Positions 27,761-36,968 are shown, numbered from the stretch's first letter. The stretch: 64,000 nucleotides of DNA from Rhodovulum sp. ES.010 (GCF_900142935.1 NZ_FSRS01000001.1:196001-260000), one strand, 5' to 3'. Made by a program: numbers and translations. Notes: generated by a model from the letters alone, not told the origin.

Positions 27761-28090
27761 ATGGCAGAAGGTGTCAAGCCCCGCGTGAAGGCCCCGAAAT
27801 CGGCGGCGGCGGGCGAATCCGTGGTCATCAAGACCTTGATCAGCCACAAGATGGAAAGCGGCCAGCGCAAGGACAGCGATGGCAACACCATCCCGCGTTC
27901 GATCATCAACCGCTTCACCGTCGACTTCAACGGCCAGAACGTGATCGACGTGGCGATGGCGCCCGCGATCTCGACCAACCCGTATTTCGAGTTCGAGGCG
28001 ATCATCCCGGAAGCCGGTGACATGAAGTTCACCTGGTACGACGACGACGGCTCGATCTACGAGGAGAGCAAGTCGATCGCCATCGGCTGA
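27761..28090 (+). CDS. soxZ: Thiosulfate oxidation carrier complex protein SoxZ
   Basis: A 109-residue beta-sandwich partner of SoxY without its own signal peptide, consistent with hitchhiker export with SoxY. Typical blocks are PRVKAPKSAAAGESVVIKTLISHKMESGQRKD, NRFTVDFNGQNV, STNPYFEF and FTWYDDDGSIYEESKSI. It follows soxY closely and precedes soxA by 32 bases. Confidence 0.95.
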   Translation: MAEGVKPRVKAPKSAAAGESVVIKTLISHKMESGQRKDSDGNTIPRSIINRFTVDFNGQNVIDVAMAPAISTNPYFEFEAIIPEAGDMKFTWYDDDGSIYEESKSIAIG

Positions 28091-28122
28091 TCCGGTTCAG
28101 ACGTTTCGAGGGAGGGAAGCGC

Positions 28123-28983
28123 ATGACAACGAGAACGCCGATCAAGGCGATGACCGCGGCGGCCGCGGCGCTGGCATTGACTGCCGGGGCCGCCGCCGCC
28201 GACCCGAATGCCGACCTGGTGGTGAACGGGGACATCCGCATGGTCACGCGGACCGACGCGCCCGAGCACATGGAGTATATCGATGAGATCCGCTCGGGCT
28301 GGACGTTCCGCACCAAGGAAACCCAGGCCCTGCAGGCCGACGACTTCGACAACCCGGGGATGATCTTCGTGGACGAGGCGCGCGAGGTCTGGGACACCGC
28401 CGAGGGCAGTGAGGGCAAGTCCTGTGCGGACTGCCACGCCACGCCCGGCGAAAGCATGACGGGCGTGCGCGCGGTCTATCCGAAATGGGTGGAAAGCGCC
28501 GGCGAGGTCCGGACCATAGAGATGATGGTGAACGACTGCCGCGAAAACCGGATGGGTGCCGAGCCCTGGAAATACGATGGCGGCGACATGCGCAACATGA
28601 CCGCCCTGATCGCCTCGGTATCGCGCGGGATGCCGGTGAGTGTTGCCATCGACGGCCCGGCCCAGGAAACCTGGGAGAAGGGCAAGGAGATATACTATAC
28701 CCGGTTCGGCCAACTCGAACTCTCCTGCGCGTCCTGTCACGAGGAGAACTACGACAACTACATCCGGGCCGACCATCTGAGCCAGGGACACATCAACGGC
28801 TTTCCGACCTACCGGCTCAAGAACGCCCGGCTGAACTCGGTCCATGGACGGTTCAAGGGCTGTATCCGCGATACCCGGGCGCACACGTTCAACCCTGGCT
28901 CGCCGGAGTTCGTGGCGCTGGAGCTTTACGTCGCCTCGCGCGGCAACGGCCTGTCGGTCGAAGGACCATCGGTCCGCAACTGA
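28123..28983 (+). CDS. soxA: Sulfur oxidation c-type cytochrome SoxA, diheme
   Basis: A 286-residue periplasmic cytochrome with a signal peptide ending near AAAAD. Two heme-binding motifs, CADCH (C101) and CASCH (C202), make it the diheme form. The active-site cysteine C247 in FKGCIRDTRAH ligates the catalytic heme and in homologs carries a persulfide modification. SoxAX catalyses the first step, attaching thiosulfate to SoxY. A terminator-like hairpin lies 10 bases after its stop, before soxB. Confidence 0.95.
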   Translation: MTTRTPIKAMTAAAAALALTAGAAAADPNADLVVNGDIRMVTRTDAPEHMEYIDEIRSGWTFRTKETQALQADDFDNPGMIFVDEAREVWDTAEGSEGKSCADCHATPGESMTGVRAVYPKWVESAGEVRTIEMMVNDCRENRMGAEPWKYDGGDMRNMTALIASVSRGMPVSVAIDGPAQETWEKGKEIYYTRFGQLELSCASCHEENYDNYIRADHLSQGHINGFPTYRLKNARLNSVHGRFKGCIRDTRAHTFNPGSPEFVALELYVASRGNGLSVEGPSVRN

Positions 28984-28992
28984 CCTGAAGCA

Positions 28993-29034
28993 CCCCGCGC
29001 CGGGGCGACCGGGCGCGGGGTTTCTTCGCTTTTA
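28993..29034 (+). terminator. Intrinsic terminator between soxA and soxB
   Basis: CCCCGCGCC-N10-GGCGCGGGG forms a perfect 9-bp stem at 28993-29020, directly followed by TTTCTTCGCTTTT. It lies inside the sox run, so it would partly separate soxXYZA from soxBCD expression, or soxBCD has a separate promoter in 29035-29085. Confidence 0.65.
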
Positions 29035-29085
29035 AATATTCAGTTTCTCGCATGTGAGACACGATCCAGAAGGGGCGCTGACACG

Positions 29086-30777
29086 ATGATTTCGCGGAGA
29101 GATTTCCTGCAAGCGGCGGTGGCGGCCTCGGCGGTCTATGGCGCCTCTGGCGTCGGCAACTGGGCCAGGCTCGCCGCGCAGCAGGCGCTGAGTCAGGACC
29201 AGCTTCTGGAATTCGACAGCTTCGGCAACGTGACCCTGATCCATGTCACCGATATCCACGCCCAGCTCAAGCCGGTCTGGTTCCGCGAGCCGGAGATCAA
29301 TCTCGGCGTGGGCGCCGTCACCGGCAAGCCGCCGCATGTGTCCGGCGAGGACTTCCTCAAGATGTTCGACATCCAGCCGGGCACGCCGCACGCCTATGCG
29401 CTGACCTATCTCGACTTCGTGTCGCTGGCGCGCGAATACGGACGCATGGGCGGGCTCGACCGCGTGGCGACCGTCATCAACGCGATCCGCGCCGACCGCC
29501 CCGAGGCGCTGCTGCTGGACGGCGGCGACACCTGGCACGGCTCCTACACCTCGCTCAAGACCGCCGGGCAGGACATGGTCAACGCGATGAACTCGCTGAA
29601 GCCCGACGCGATGACCAGCCACTGGGAGTTCACCTTCGGCATCGACCGCGTGAACGAGATCGTCGAGACGCTGCCCTTCCCCTTCCTCGGAGCCAACATC
29701 TTCGACGCCACCTGGGACGAGCCCGCCTACGAGCCCTACAAGATGTTCGAGCGCGGCGGCGCACAGATCGCGGTGATCGGCCAGGCCTTCCCCTACCTGC
29801 CCATCGCCAACCCGTCCTGGATGTTCCCCGACCTCAGCTTTGGCGTGCGCGAGGAGCGGATGGCCGAGGTGGTACAGGAGGTGCGCGACGCCGGCGCCGA
29901 CCTGGTGGTGGTGCTGAGCCACAACGGCTTCGACGTCGACCGCAAGATGGCCGGCCAGGTGCCCGGCATCGACGTGATACTGACCGGCCACACCCATGAC
30001 GCGCTGCCCGAGCCGGTGCTGGTGGGCGACACGCTGCTGATCGCGAGCGGGTCCAATGGCAAGTTCGTCACCCGGCTCGATCTCGACGTGCAGAACGGCC
30101 AGCTTCTGGGCTTCCGCCACAAGCTGATCCCGATCTTCTCGGACGTAATCGACCCCGACCCCGACATGGCGGCCCTGGTCGAGCGGGAGCGGGCCCCCTA
30201 CGCGGCGGAGATGGAAGAGGTGCTGGGCACCACCGACAGTCTGCTCTACCGCCGCGGCAACTTCAACGGCACCTGGGACGACCTGATCTGCAACGCGCTG
30301 ATCGAGGAGCGCGAGGCCGATATCGCGCTATCGCCCGGCTTCCGCTGGGGGCCCAGCCTCATTCCGGGGGCTCCGATCACCCGCGAGGATCTCTTCAACG
30401 CCACCTCGATGAGCTATCCCAACGCCTATCGCTCCGAGATGACCGGCGAAATGCTGCACATCATCCTCGAGGATGTCGCGGACAACCTGTTCAACCCCGA
30501 CCCCTATTACCAGCAGGGCGGCGACATGGTGCGCGTCGGCGGCATGGGCTACCACATCGACGTGACCAAGCCGCAAGGCGAACGCATCACCAACATGACG
30601 CTCCTGAAGACGGGCGAGCTGATCGACCCGGCCAAGGCCTATGTCGTCTCGGGCTGGGCCAGCGTCAACGAGGGCACCGAGGGGCCGCCGATCTGGGACG
30701 TGGTCGAGGCGTATATCAAGCGCAAGGGCACCGTCAGCATCGATCCGAACAAGTCGGTCAAGGTGACGGGCGCCTGA
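29086..30777 (+). CDS. soxB: Thiosulfohydrolase SoxB
   Basis: A 563-residue dimanganese enzyme that hydrolyses the terminal sulfonate from SoxY-bound intermediates to release sulfate. A Tat signal (ISRRDFLQAAVAASAVYGASG) leads to metal-binding blocks HVTDIHAQLKP, DGGDTWHGSYTS, MTSHWEFTFG, VLSHNGFDVDRKM and TGHTHDALPEP. A 5'-nucleotidase-like C-terminal domain follows, with NATSMSYPNAYRSEMTGEML. The length is normal. soxC follows after 17 bases. Confidence 0.95.
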   Translation: MISRRDFLQAAVAASAVYGASGVGNWARLAAQQALSQDQLLEFDSFGNVTLIHVTDIHAQLKPVWFREPEINLGVGAVTGKPPHVSGEDFLKMFDIQPGTPHAYALTYLDFVSLAREYGRMGGLDRVATVINAIRADRPEALLLDGGDTWHGSYTSLKTAGQDMVNAMNSLKPDAMTSHWEFTFGIDRVNEIVETLPFPFLGANIFDATWDEPAYEPYKMFERGGAQIAVIGQAFPYLPIANPSWMFPDLSFGVREERMAEVVQEVRDAGADLVVVLSHNGFDVDRKMAGQVPGIDVILTGHTHDALPEPVLVGDTLLIASGSNGKFVTRLDLDVQNGQLLGFRHKLIPIFSDVIDPDPDMAALVERERAPYAAEMEEVLGTTDSLLYRRGNFNGTWDDLICNALIEEREADIALSPGFRWGPSLIPGAPITREDLFNATSMSYPNAYRSEMTGEMLHIILEDVADNLFNPDPYYQQGGDMVRVGGMGYHIDVTKPQGERITNMTLLKTGELIDPAKAYVVSGWASVNEGTEGPPIWDVVEAYIKRKGTVSIDPNKSVKVTGA

Positions 30778-30794
30778 GCCCCCCGGAGGAGAGC

Positions 30795-32108
30795 ATGAGC
30801 GATATTTCCAGACGAGACGAGGAGGAGGGTGCAAGGATGACGGACCAGTCGCGTGGCGGGACCACCCGTCGTGGCTTCATCAAGGCCGGCCTCGCCACGG
30901 GCGGCGCCATTGCCGCGGGCGGCGCGGCCAACGCGGCGCAGGAGCCCGACCCGCTGATTACCGAGATCCAGCCCTGGGCGCAGGGCCTGGGCGACGGCGT
31001 CGACGCGGTGCCCTACGGGTTGCCCATCGAGTACGAGTCCGACGTGATCCGGCGCAACGTGGAATGGCTGACCGCCGACACGATCTCGTCTATCAACTTC
31101 ACGCCGATCCACGCGCTCGACGGCACGATCACGCCGCAGGGCTGCGCCTTCGAGCGGCACCATTCGGGCGCGATCGAGCTGCGCAAGGAAGATTACCGCC
31201 TGATGATCAACGGGCTGGTGGATACGCCGCTCGTGTTCACCTATGCCGATCTCGAACGCTTCCCGCGCGAGAACCACGTCTATTTCTGCGAGTGCGCGGC
31301 GAATACCGGCATGGAATGGGCGGGCGCGCAACTCAACGGCGCGCAGTTCACCCACGGCATGATCCACAACATGGAGTATACCGGCGTGCCGCTGCGTACG
31401 CTCCTGGAAGAGGCGGGCGTCAAGCCCGAGGGCAAGTGGATCTTCATCGAGGGCGCGGATGCCTCGTCGAATGGCCGGTCGATCCCGCTTGAAAAGGCGC
31501 TGGACGACGTGCTGGTGGCGTTCAAGGCCAATGGCGAGGCGCTGCGCAAGGAACACGGCTATCCCGTCCGCCTCGTGGTGCCGGGCTGGGAGGGCAATCT
31601 CTGGGTCAAGTGGTTGCGACGGGTGGAGGTCACGACCCAAGCGATCCAGAGCCGCGAAGAGACCTCGAAATACACCGACACGCTGGCCGACGGCACCTCG
31701 CGCAAATGGACCTGGGTGATGGACGCGAAATCGGTCATCACCTCGCCCAGCCCGCAATCGCCGATCGCCCACGGCCCCGGACCGCTGGTCATTACCGGGC
31801 TCGCCTGGTCAGGCCGCGGCGCGATCGAGCGGGTGGACGTCTCGATCGACGGCGGCAAGTCATGGCAGACTGCGCGCCTAGCCCAGCCCGGCCAGCCGAT
31901 GGCGCTCACCCGGTTCTATCTCGACATAGAGTGGGACGGCTCGGAGATGCTGCTGCAATCCCGCACGATGGACTCTGAAGGCTACGTGCAGCCGACCAAG
32001 GACGAATTGCGCGAGGTGCGCGGGCTGAACTCGATCTATCACAACAACGGCATTCAGACCTGGTGGGTCCGGGAGACCGGGGAGGCCGAAAATGTCGAAA
32101 TCTCGTAA
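30795..32108 (+). CDS. soxC: Sulfane dehydrogenase subunit SoxC
   Basis: A 437-residue molybdenum enzyme of the sulfite-oxidase family, with a Tat motif TRRGFIKAGLATGG. It oxidises the SoxY-bound sulfane sulfur in complex with SoxD. The molybdenum ligand region is YFCECAANTGMEWAGAQL, where C167 aligns best with the sulfite-oxidase ligand. A C-terminal dimerisation domain includes WSGRGAIERVDVSIDGGKSW. The start at 30795 follows CCGGAGGAGAGC; a second ATG at residue 15 is possible but has weaker spacing. It overlaps soxD by 17 bases. Having soxCD means full oxidation to sulfate without sulfur globules is expected. Confidence 0.95.
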   Translation: MSDISRRDEEEGARMTDQSRGGTTRRGFIKAGLATGGAIAAGGAANAAQEPDPLITEIQPWAQGLGDGVDAVPYGLPIEYESDVIRRNVEWLTADTISSINFTPIHALDGTITPQGCAFERHHSGAIELRKEDYRLMINGLVDTPLVFTYADLERFPRENHVYFCECAANTGMEWAGAQLNGAQFTHGMIHNMEYTGVPLRTLLEEAGVKPEGKWIFIEGADASSNGRSIPLEKALDDVLVAFKANGEALRKEHGYPVRLVVPGWEGNLWVKWLRRVEVTTQAIQSREETSKYTDTLADGTSRKWTWVMDAKSVITSPSPQSPIAHGPGPLVITGLAWSGRGAIERVDVSIDGGKSWQTARLAQPGQPMALTRFYLDIEWDGSEMLLQSRTMDSEGYVQPTKDELREVRGLNSIYHNNGIQTWWVRETGEAENVEIS

Positions 32109-33126
32109 GCTTCTGATCGCCACGGCGCTGACCGCGACGCTCTCCGCCGGTCCCGCCCTGGCCGAGCGGTTCGGCCTCGGCCGGCCCGCGTTGCCCGAGG
32201 AAATCGCCGCCTGGGACCTCGACGTGGCCCCTGACGGCTCGGGCCTGCCCGAAGGCTCGGGCACGGTGGCCGAGGGCGAAGAACTCTTCTCGATGAACTG
32301 CGCGGTCTGCCACGGCGAATTCGCGGAAGGCGTCGACAACTGGCCGCAGCTCGCCGGCGGAGAAGGCACCCTTGCCGACGCCGATCCGGTCAAGACCGTA
32401 GGCTCGTACTGGCCCTATCTCTCAACCGTTTGGGATTACGTGCACCGCTCGATGCCCTTCGGCGGCGCCCAGACTCTCACCGCCGACGAGGTCTATGCGA
32501 TCACCGCCTACATCCTCTACTCGAACTTCCTGGTGGATGACGATTTCGAGCTCTCGAACGAGAACTTCCTCGAGGTCGAAATGCCGAATGCAGACGGGTT
32601 CATCGTCGACGACCGCGATGAGGTCGAATTGCCGAAATTCGTCCGCGAGCCCTGCATGGGGAACTGCAAGGTCGAGGTCGAGATCACCATGCGCGCGGCC
32701 GTACTGGATGTGACGCCCGAGCAGGAGACCGAGGAGGCCGCCCGCGAGCGCGAGGAACTGTCCCGCGCCGCCGCAGAACAGGAGAAGGCGCCGATCAAGA
32801 TGCCCGATCCCAAGCTCGTGGCCGCCGGTGAAAAGGTGTTCCGCGAATGCAAGGCGTGTCACCAGGTGGGCGAGAACGCACAGCACCGGGTGGGGCCGGT
32901 TCTCAACGGCGTCGTTGGCCGCGAGGTCGCCCAGGCCGACGGCTTCAAGTATTCGCCCGGCCTGTTGTCCGCCGCCGAGGAGGGGATGATCTGGGATCAT
33001 GCCACGCTGGACGCCTATCTCGAAAGCCCGCGAGCGGTGATTCCGCGGGGCCGCATGTCCTTCCAGGGGTTGCGCTCCGAAGAGGATCGCGAGGCGGTCA
33101 TCGCCTATCTGCGCACCTTCAACTGA
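32092..33126 (+). CDS. soxD: Sulfane dehydrogenase diheme cytochrome SoxD
   Basis: A 344-residue exported cytochrome that accepts electrons from SoxC. A signal peptide (KLLIATALTATLSAGPALA) is followed by an N-terminal cytochrome domain (heme motif CAVCHG, C70), an acidic/Ala-rich linker, and a C-terminal class I domain (CKACHQ, C253) whose Met ligand is likely in PRGRMSFQG. It overlaps the soxC end by 17 bases, tying their translation. Last gene of the soxBCD unit. Confidence 0.95.
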   Translation: MSKSRKLLIATALTATLSAGPALAERFGLGRPALPEEIAAWDLDVAPDGSGLPEGSGTVAEGEELFSMNCAVCHGEFAEGVDNWPQLAGGEGTLADADPVKTVGSYWPYLSTVWDYVHRSMPFGGAQTLTADEVYAITAYILYSNFLVDDDFELSNENFLEVEMPNADGFIVDDRDEVELPKFVREPCMGNCKVEVEITMRAAVLDVTPEQETEEAAREREELSRAAAEQEKAPIKMPDPKLVAAGEKVFRECKACHQVGENAQHRVGPVLNGVVGREVAQADGFKYSPGLLSAAEEGMIWDHATLDAYLESPRAVIPRGRMSFQGLRSEEDREAVIAYLRTFN

Positions 33127-33153
33127 CGCAGGGGGCACTTCCGGCACGGATGA

Positions 33154-33176
33154 GCGCCCCCGGCCAGCGGGGGCGC
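33154..33176. terminator. Hairpin between soxD and the convergent chemoreceptor gene
   Basis: GCGCCCCC-N7-GGGGGCGC, a perfect 8-bp stem in the 78-base gap between convergent genes. No T-run on either side; a bidirectional terminator is plausible. Confidence 0.45.
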
Positions 33177-33204
33177 GCTTCGCGTCAGGCCCTGTCCGGC
33201 CGGG

Positions 33205-34578
33205 TCACGAGGCCCGCGGCAGCGTCGTCGCGCCGCCAAGTTGAAACCGTCCCACGAGCACGCCGAGACGGTCGGTATTCTCCCTCAGCGTGACCGCCGC
33301 GCCGAGCGTTTCCTCGACCATCGCGGCGTTCTGCTGGGTCATCCGGTCCATGTCGCCGACCGCGACGTTGATCTGGTCGACGCCGCTCGCCTCTTCCTGG
33401 GCCGAAGCCGCGATCTCCCTGAGCAGATGGTCTATTTCGGCGACCTTCTGGGTGGCCTGGCCCAGCACCGTGCTGACCTCGGCAATCACTTTCTCGCCAT
33501 TGCGGATATGTTCGCTGGTCGACGTGATCAGGCTGCGGATCGACTTGGCCTCGGCGGCCGAGCGATGGGCCAGCGCACGCACTTCCGACGCGACGACGGC
33601 AAAGCCCTTGCCCGCGTCGCCGGCCCGTGCCGCCTCGACCGTGGCGTTGAGCGCCAGAAGGTTGGTCTGCACCGCGATTTCGTCGATCACCGTGAGAATG
33701 CTCGCCATCTCCTCCGAACTTGTCGAGATCTCGCCCATCGCCTTCTCGGCGGTTTCCATCACCTCGCCGGAGCGCGTGACCATGCGGCTGGCGTCCGAGG
33801 CGGCCGCGGTCGCCTCGCGCGCGCCCTCGGACGTGCCCTTGACGGTCTCGGTGATCTCGCTCAGCGAAGCGGCGGTTTCTTCGAGCGACGCGGCCTGGTT
33901 CTCGGTCCGGCGCGAAAGGTCCTCGACGGAGGAGGCGATACTGCGCGTGCCGGAGCGGACCTCGCCCAATGTGGCTTCGATCTCGTGTAGCGCCCAGCGC
34001 AGCAGTTCGGCCGCCTCGTTGTAGTGTTCGCTTGCGCGGGCGATCTTCTCGGGGGCCTCGTCGCCGATGCGGTGGCTCAGATCGCCGGAGGCCAGGGCGG
34101 TCATCGCCGTGCCCAGCACTTCCATCGCGCGCGCGTCCGTGTCGGCCTCGGTGGCGAAGAAGTGGTGCATGGCCACCGCCACGTCGGCGAAGATCGAGTC
34201 CAGCAGACTCTGGAACAGGTCGGCGCGGACGGATTCGCGCTTGCCGCGTGTGGCCGCGCTCAGCGCCTTGACGAGGCCGCCGGCATACAGGCCGTAGGCC
34301 TCGAGATATTTCACGAAGCTGACCTGCTGCGCGATGTTCCGGGCGAGCGCGCTCTGGTCGCGGTAATAGGTGTCGGAGAAATCGCCGGTCGCGATCTGAC
34401 GGAACTTGGTCCGCTCGCCGTCGAGCACTGTCTTGGGCAATTCCGTCATCGTCGGATCGACGACGGAGTAGGCCCTGAACAGCACGTCGGGGAGGTCGCC
34501 CGAGATCAGCCTGTGAACCTCCTGCCCGCGGGTCTTGCGTGCATCGCTCCACGGCGTGATCTGCTTTTCGGTCGTCAT
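33205..34578 (-). CDS. Cytoplasmic methyl-accepting chemotaxis protein with globin-like N-terminus
   Basis: A 457-residue soluble chemoreceptor with no membrane helix. Residues about 25-160 resemble a protoglobin-type sensor (TKFRQIATGDFSDTYYRDQSALARNIAQQVSFVKYLEAYGLYAGGL), but the histidine expected to bind heme is not seen at the usual place. A HAMP-like piece (GTAMTALASGDLSHRI) and a full signalling domain ([32 protein letters not shown]) follow. The start at 34578 is set by AGGAGGACACCG. It lies between soxD and soxE on the opposite strand, which suggests chemotaxis linked to sulfur compounds or redox state. The globin-like call is inference. Confidence 0.82.
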   Translation of the reverse strand: MTTEKQITPWSDARKTRGQEVHRLISGDLPDVLFRAYSVVDPTMTELPKTVLDGERTKFRQIATGDFSDTYYRDQSALARNIAQQVSFVKYLEAYGLYAGGLVKALSAATRGKRESVRADLFQSLLDSIFADVAVAMHHFFATEADTDARAMEVLGTAMTALASGDLSHRIGDEAPEKIARASEHYNEAAELLRWALHEIEATLGEVRSGTRSIASSVEDLSRRTENQAASLEETAASLSEITETVKGTSEGAREATAAASDASRMVTRSGEVMETAEKAMGEISTSSEEMASILTVIDEIAVQTNLLALNATVEAARAGDAGKGFAVVASEVRALAHRSAAEAKSIRSLITSTSEHIRNGEKVIAEVSTVLGQATQKVAEIDHLLREIAASAQEEASGVDQINVAVGDMDRMTQQNAAMVEETLGAAVTLRENTDRLGVLVGRFQLGGATTLPRAS

Positions 34579-34867
34579 CGGTGTCCTCCTGTAGGTCGCA
34601 GGGGCGACCAGTTTTCCCCTGCCGTCGCGCATTTAATCGGGCGGCTAACACGGTGGGGATGAGGATTCCGTAAAGGCGGCCCATGCGCGCGGCGACGATC
34701 TTCGGACGCTCGCCAGGCCGGGCGGGCCGATGCGGCCGTTCGCTCGGGGTGGAGGCGCGCTCTGAAAGTCATTGAAACAGTGACTTTCTCCGTCCCGGAA
34801 GGTGCGACGAACGGCGGGGGCGCAGGATTCTCTTGATTGGTCCGGGCGTCCATTGCAGAGTTTGAAT
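34579..34867. promoter_or_regulatory. Region between the chemoreceptor and soxE, with an 8-bp-arm dyad
   Basis: 289 bases between divergent genes. The clearest element is the dyad GAAAGTCA-ttgaaacag-TGACTTTC at 34764-34788: perfect 8-bp arms with partial inner symmetry, about 80 bases before soxE. It may be an operator for soxEF. Nothing else was recognised. Confidence 0.5.
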
Positions 34868-35584
34868 ATGAGGGAGGTATTGGTTCTCGGCCTCGCGCTC
34901 GCCTTGGGAGGGGCGGGGCAGGCGCAGGCCCAAGGGTCCGCTGCGCCCATCGGCGATGCCGAGCGCGGCGCCGAGATCTGGGTCTTTTGCAGCGGTTGTC
35001 ATGAGATCGGCCGCGACGCCGAACTCGGCATCGGCCCGCCGCTGACCGGCATCTTCGGGCGGCGGGCGGCTTCGGTCGAGGATTTTCCCTATTCGAAATC
35101 GATGCGGCGGATGGGCAATGACGGGCTGGTCTGGACGCTCAGGACTCTGGACGCCTATATCGCGCATCCCACGGCGCTGGTCTCGGGCACGCGGATGAGC
35201 TTCGACGGGCTCGAGGACCCGCAGGAACGGGCCGACCTGCTCGCCTTCCTGCGCGATTTCTCTGACCGGCCTGCGAACATTCCCGAGGCGCCGCCGACGG
35301 CGCGCGCCGCGCAGCCCGAACTGTCGGAAGAAACGCTCGCCATCGTCGGCGACAGGGCCTATGGCGAATATCTCTCCAGCGAGTGCACGACCTGCCACCA
35401 GCGCGACGGCTCGGACCAGGGCATCCCCTCGATCACGCTCTGGCCAGAAGAGAAATTCGTACTGGCCATGCATGCTTACAAGCAGAAGCTCAGGCCGCAC
35501 CCGGTGATGCAGATGATGGCGAACCGGCTTACCGACGAAGAGATTGCCGCGCTCGCCGCCTATTTCGGGTCGCTGACCAACTAG
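34868..35584 (+). CDS. soxE: Diheme c-type cytochrome SoxE (sulfide dehydrogenase cytochrome subunit)
   Basis: A 238-residue exported diheme cytochrome c. The signal peptide is MREVLVLGLALALGGAGQAQAQ. Domain 1 has CSGCH (C41) and a Met-ligand stretch SGTRMSFDG. Domain 2 has CTTCH (C173). With the flavoprotein SoxF it matches the SoxEF/flavocytochrome c sulfide dehydrogenase pair, passing electrons from sulfide to the respiratory chain. The start at 34868 was chosen for the signal peptide; the ribosome-binding site is weak. soxF follows after 61 bases. Confidence 0.85.
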   Translation: MREVLVLGLALALGGAGQAQAQGSAAPIGDAERGAEIWVFCSGCHEIGRDAELGIGPPLTGIFGRRAASVEDFPYSKSMRRMGNDGLVWTLRTLDAYIAHPTALVSGTRMSFDGLEDPQERADLLAFLRDFSDRPANIPEAPPTARAAQPELSEETLAIVGDRAYGEYLSSECTTCHQRDGSDQGIPSITLWPEEKFVLAMHAYKQKLRPHPVMQMMANRLTDEEIAALAAYFGSLTN

Positions 35585-35645
35585 CGCGAGCGGCGACACG
35601 GCACCACGAGAACGCGCGAACGACTTTTTTGGGAGGATGAACCAC

Positions 35646-36911
35646 ATGGCACTGAACAGACGGACTTTCCTCGGCACGGCCGCGGCCGCCAGCGCGGCGC
35701 TGTCCGCGCCCAGGGTGCTCGGCCAGGCGAAACCCCGCGTGGTGGTCGTCGGCGGCGGCGCCGGCGGGGCCACCGCGGCGCGCTACATCGCCAAGGACAG
35801 CCAGGGCGCGATTGACGTCACCCTGATCGAGCCCACGCGCACCTATTACACCTGCTTCTTCTCCAACCTCTATATCGGCGGCTTCCGCGACTTCGCCTCG
35901 ATCGGGCACAGCTATGGTACGCTCGCCGCCGACTACGGCGTGAACGTCGTGCATGACTGGGTGACCGGCATCGACCGCGACGCGATGACGGTGACCACCG
36001 CGAACGGCGCCAGCCTGCCCTACGACAGGCTGATCGTCTCGCCGGGCATCGATTTCGTCGAGGGATCGGTCCCGGGCTGGAGCGTCGCGGCGCAGAACAA
36101 GATGCCCCATTCCTGGAAGGCCGGCAGCCAGACCCAGCTCCTCAAGGCGCAGATCGAGGCGATGCCCGAGGGCGGCACCTTCTGCATGGTCGCGCCCCCC
36201 AACCCCTATCGCTGCCCGCCTGGGCCCTACGAGCGGATTTCGATGGTGGCCCACCAGCTCAAGGCCAACAACCCCAACGCGAAGATCCTCCTGGTCGATC
36301 CCAAGCCGAAATTCTCCAAGCAGGCGCTGTTCGAAGAGGGCTGGCAGAAACATTATTCCGGCATGATCGAACGCATCGGCCCCGATTTCGGCGGCGCCAA
36401 CACCTCGGTCGATCCCGACACCATGGAGGTCGATATCGACGGCACCGTCGAGACGGTGGATGTCTGCAACGTGATCCCCGCGCAGAAGGCCGGCCATATC
36501 GCCGAGGCCGCCGGGCTGACCGACGACAGCGGCTTCTGCCCGATCGACCCCGCGACCATGCAGAGCCGGGCGGATGCGAACGTCCACGTCCTCGGCGACG
36601 CCACCATCGCCGGCGACATGCCGAAATCGGCCTTCTCGGCCAACAGCCAGGCCAAGGTCGCGGCGATGCAGGTGCGCGCCGCGCTCACCGGCTCCAACGC
36701 GTTTCCGGCGAAATACTCCAACACCTGCTGGTCGCTGATCGATACCGATGACGGGGTCAAGGTCGGCGCCTCCTACCAGGCCACCGAGGAGAAGATCGCC
36801 AAGGTCGACGGGTTCGTCAGCGCGACCGGCGAAGACGCGGCCCTGCGCAAGGCGACCTACGAGGAAAGCCTCGGCTGGTATGCTGGGATCACGTCCGACA
36901 TGTTCGGCTGA
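35646..36911 (+). CDS. soxF: Flavocytochrome c sulfide dehydrogenase flavoprotein SoxF
   Basis: A 421-residue FAD protein with a Tat signal (NRRTFLGTAAAASAALSAP). The FAD-binding Rossmann motif is VVVVGGGAGGATAARYI. TYYTCFFSNLYIGG contains C70, matching the cysteine that carries covalent FAD in FccB. Further cysteines in YRCPPGPYER and GFCPIDPATM correspond to the redox disulfide region. It oxidises sulfide with SoxE as electron acceptor. GGGAGG at 35631-35636 fits ATG 35646; ATG 35637 is an alternative too close to that site. A strong terminator follows. Confidence 0.88.
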   Translation: MALNRRTFLGTAAAASAALSAPRVLGQAKPRVVVVGGGAGGATAARYIAKDSQGAIDVTLIEPTRTYYTCFFSNLYIGGFRDFASIGHSYGTLAADYGVNVVHDWVTGIDRDAMTVTTANGASLPYDRLIVSPGIDFVEGSVPGWSVAAQNKMPHSWKAGSQTQLLKAQIEAMPEGGTFCMVAPPNPYRCPPGPYERISMVAHQLKANNPNAKILLVDPKPKFSKQALFEEGWQKHYSGMIERIGPDFGGANTSVDPDTMEVDIDGTVETVDVCNVIPAQKAGHIAEAAGLTDDSGFCPIDPATMQSRADANVHVLGDATIAGDMPKSAFSANSQAKVAAMQVRAALTGSNAFPAKYSNTCWSLIDTDDGVKVGASYQATEEKIAKVDGFVSATGEDAALRKATYEESLGWYAGITSDMFG

Positions 36912-36937
36912 TCGCGCCGCCCGCCGACGGGTCGCAC

Positions 36938-36968
36938 GGCCCCGCCCGCTCGGGCGGGGCCTTCGTCT
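36938..36968 (+). terminator. Terminator of soxEF
   Basis: GGCCCCGCCCG-ct-CGGGCGGGGCC, a near-perfect long stem at 36938-36961, followed by TTCGTCTT. It lies 27 bases after the soxF stop. Confidence 0.75.
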
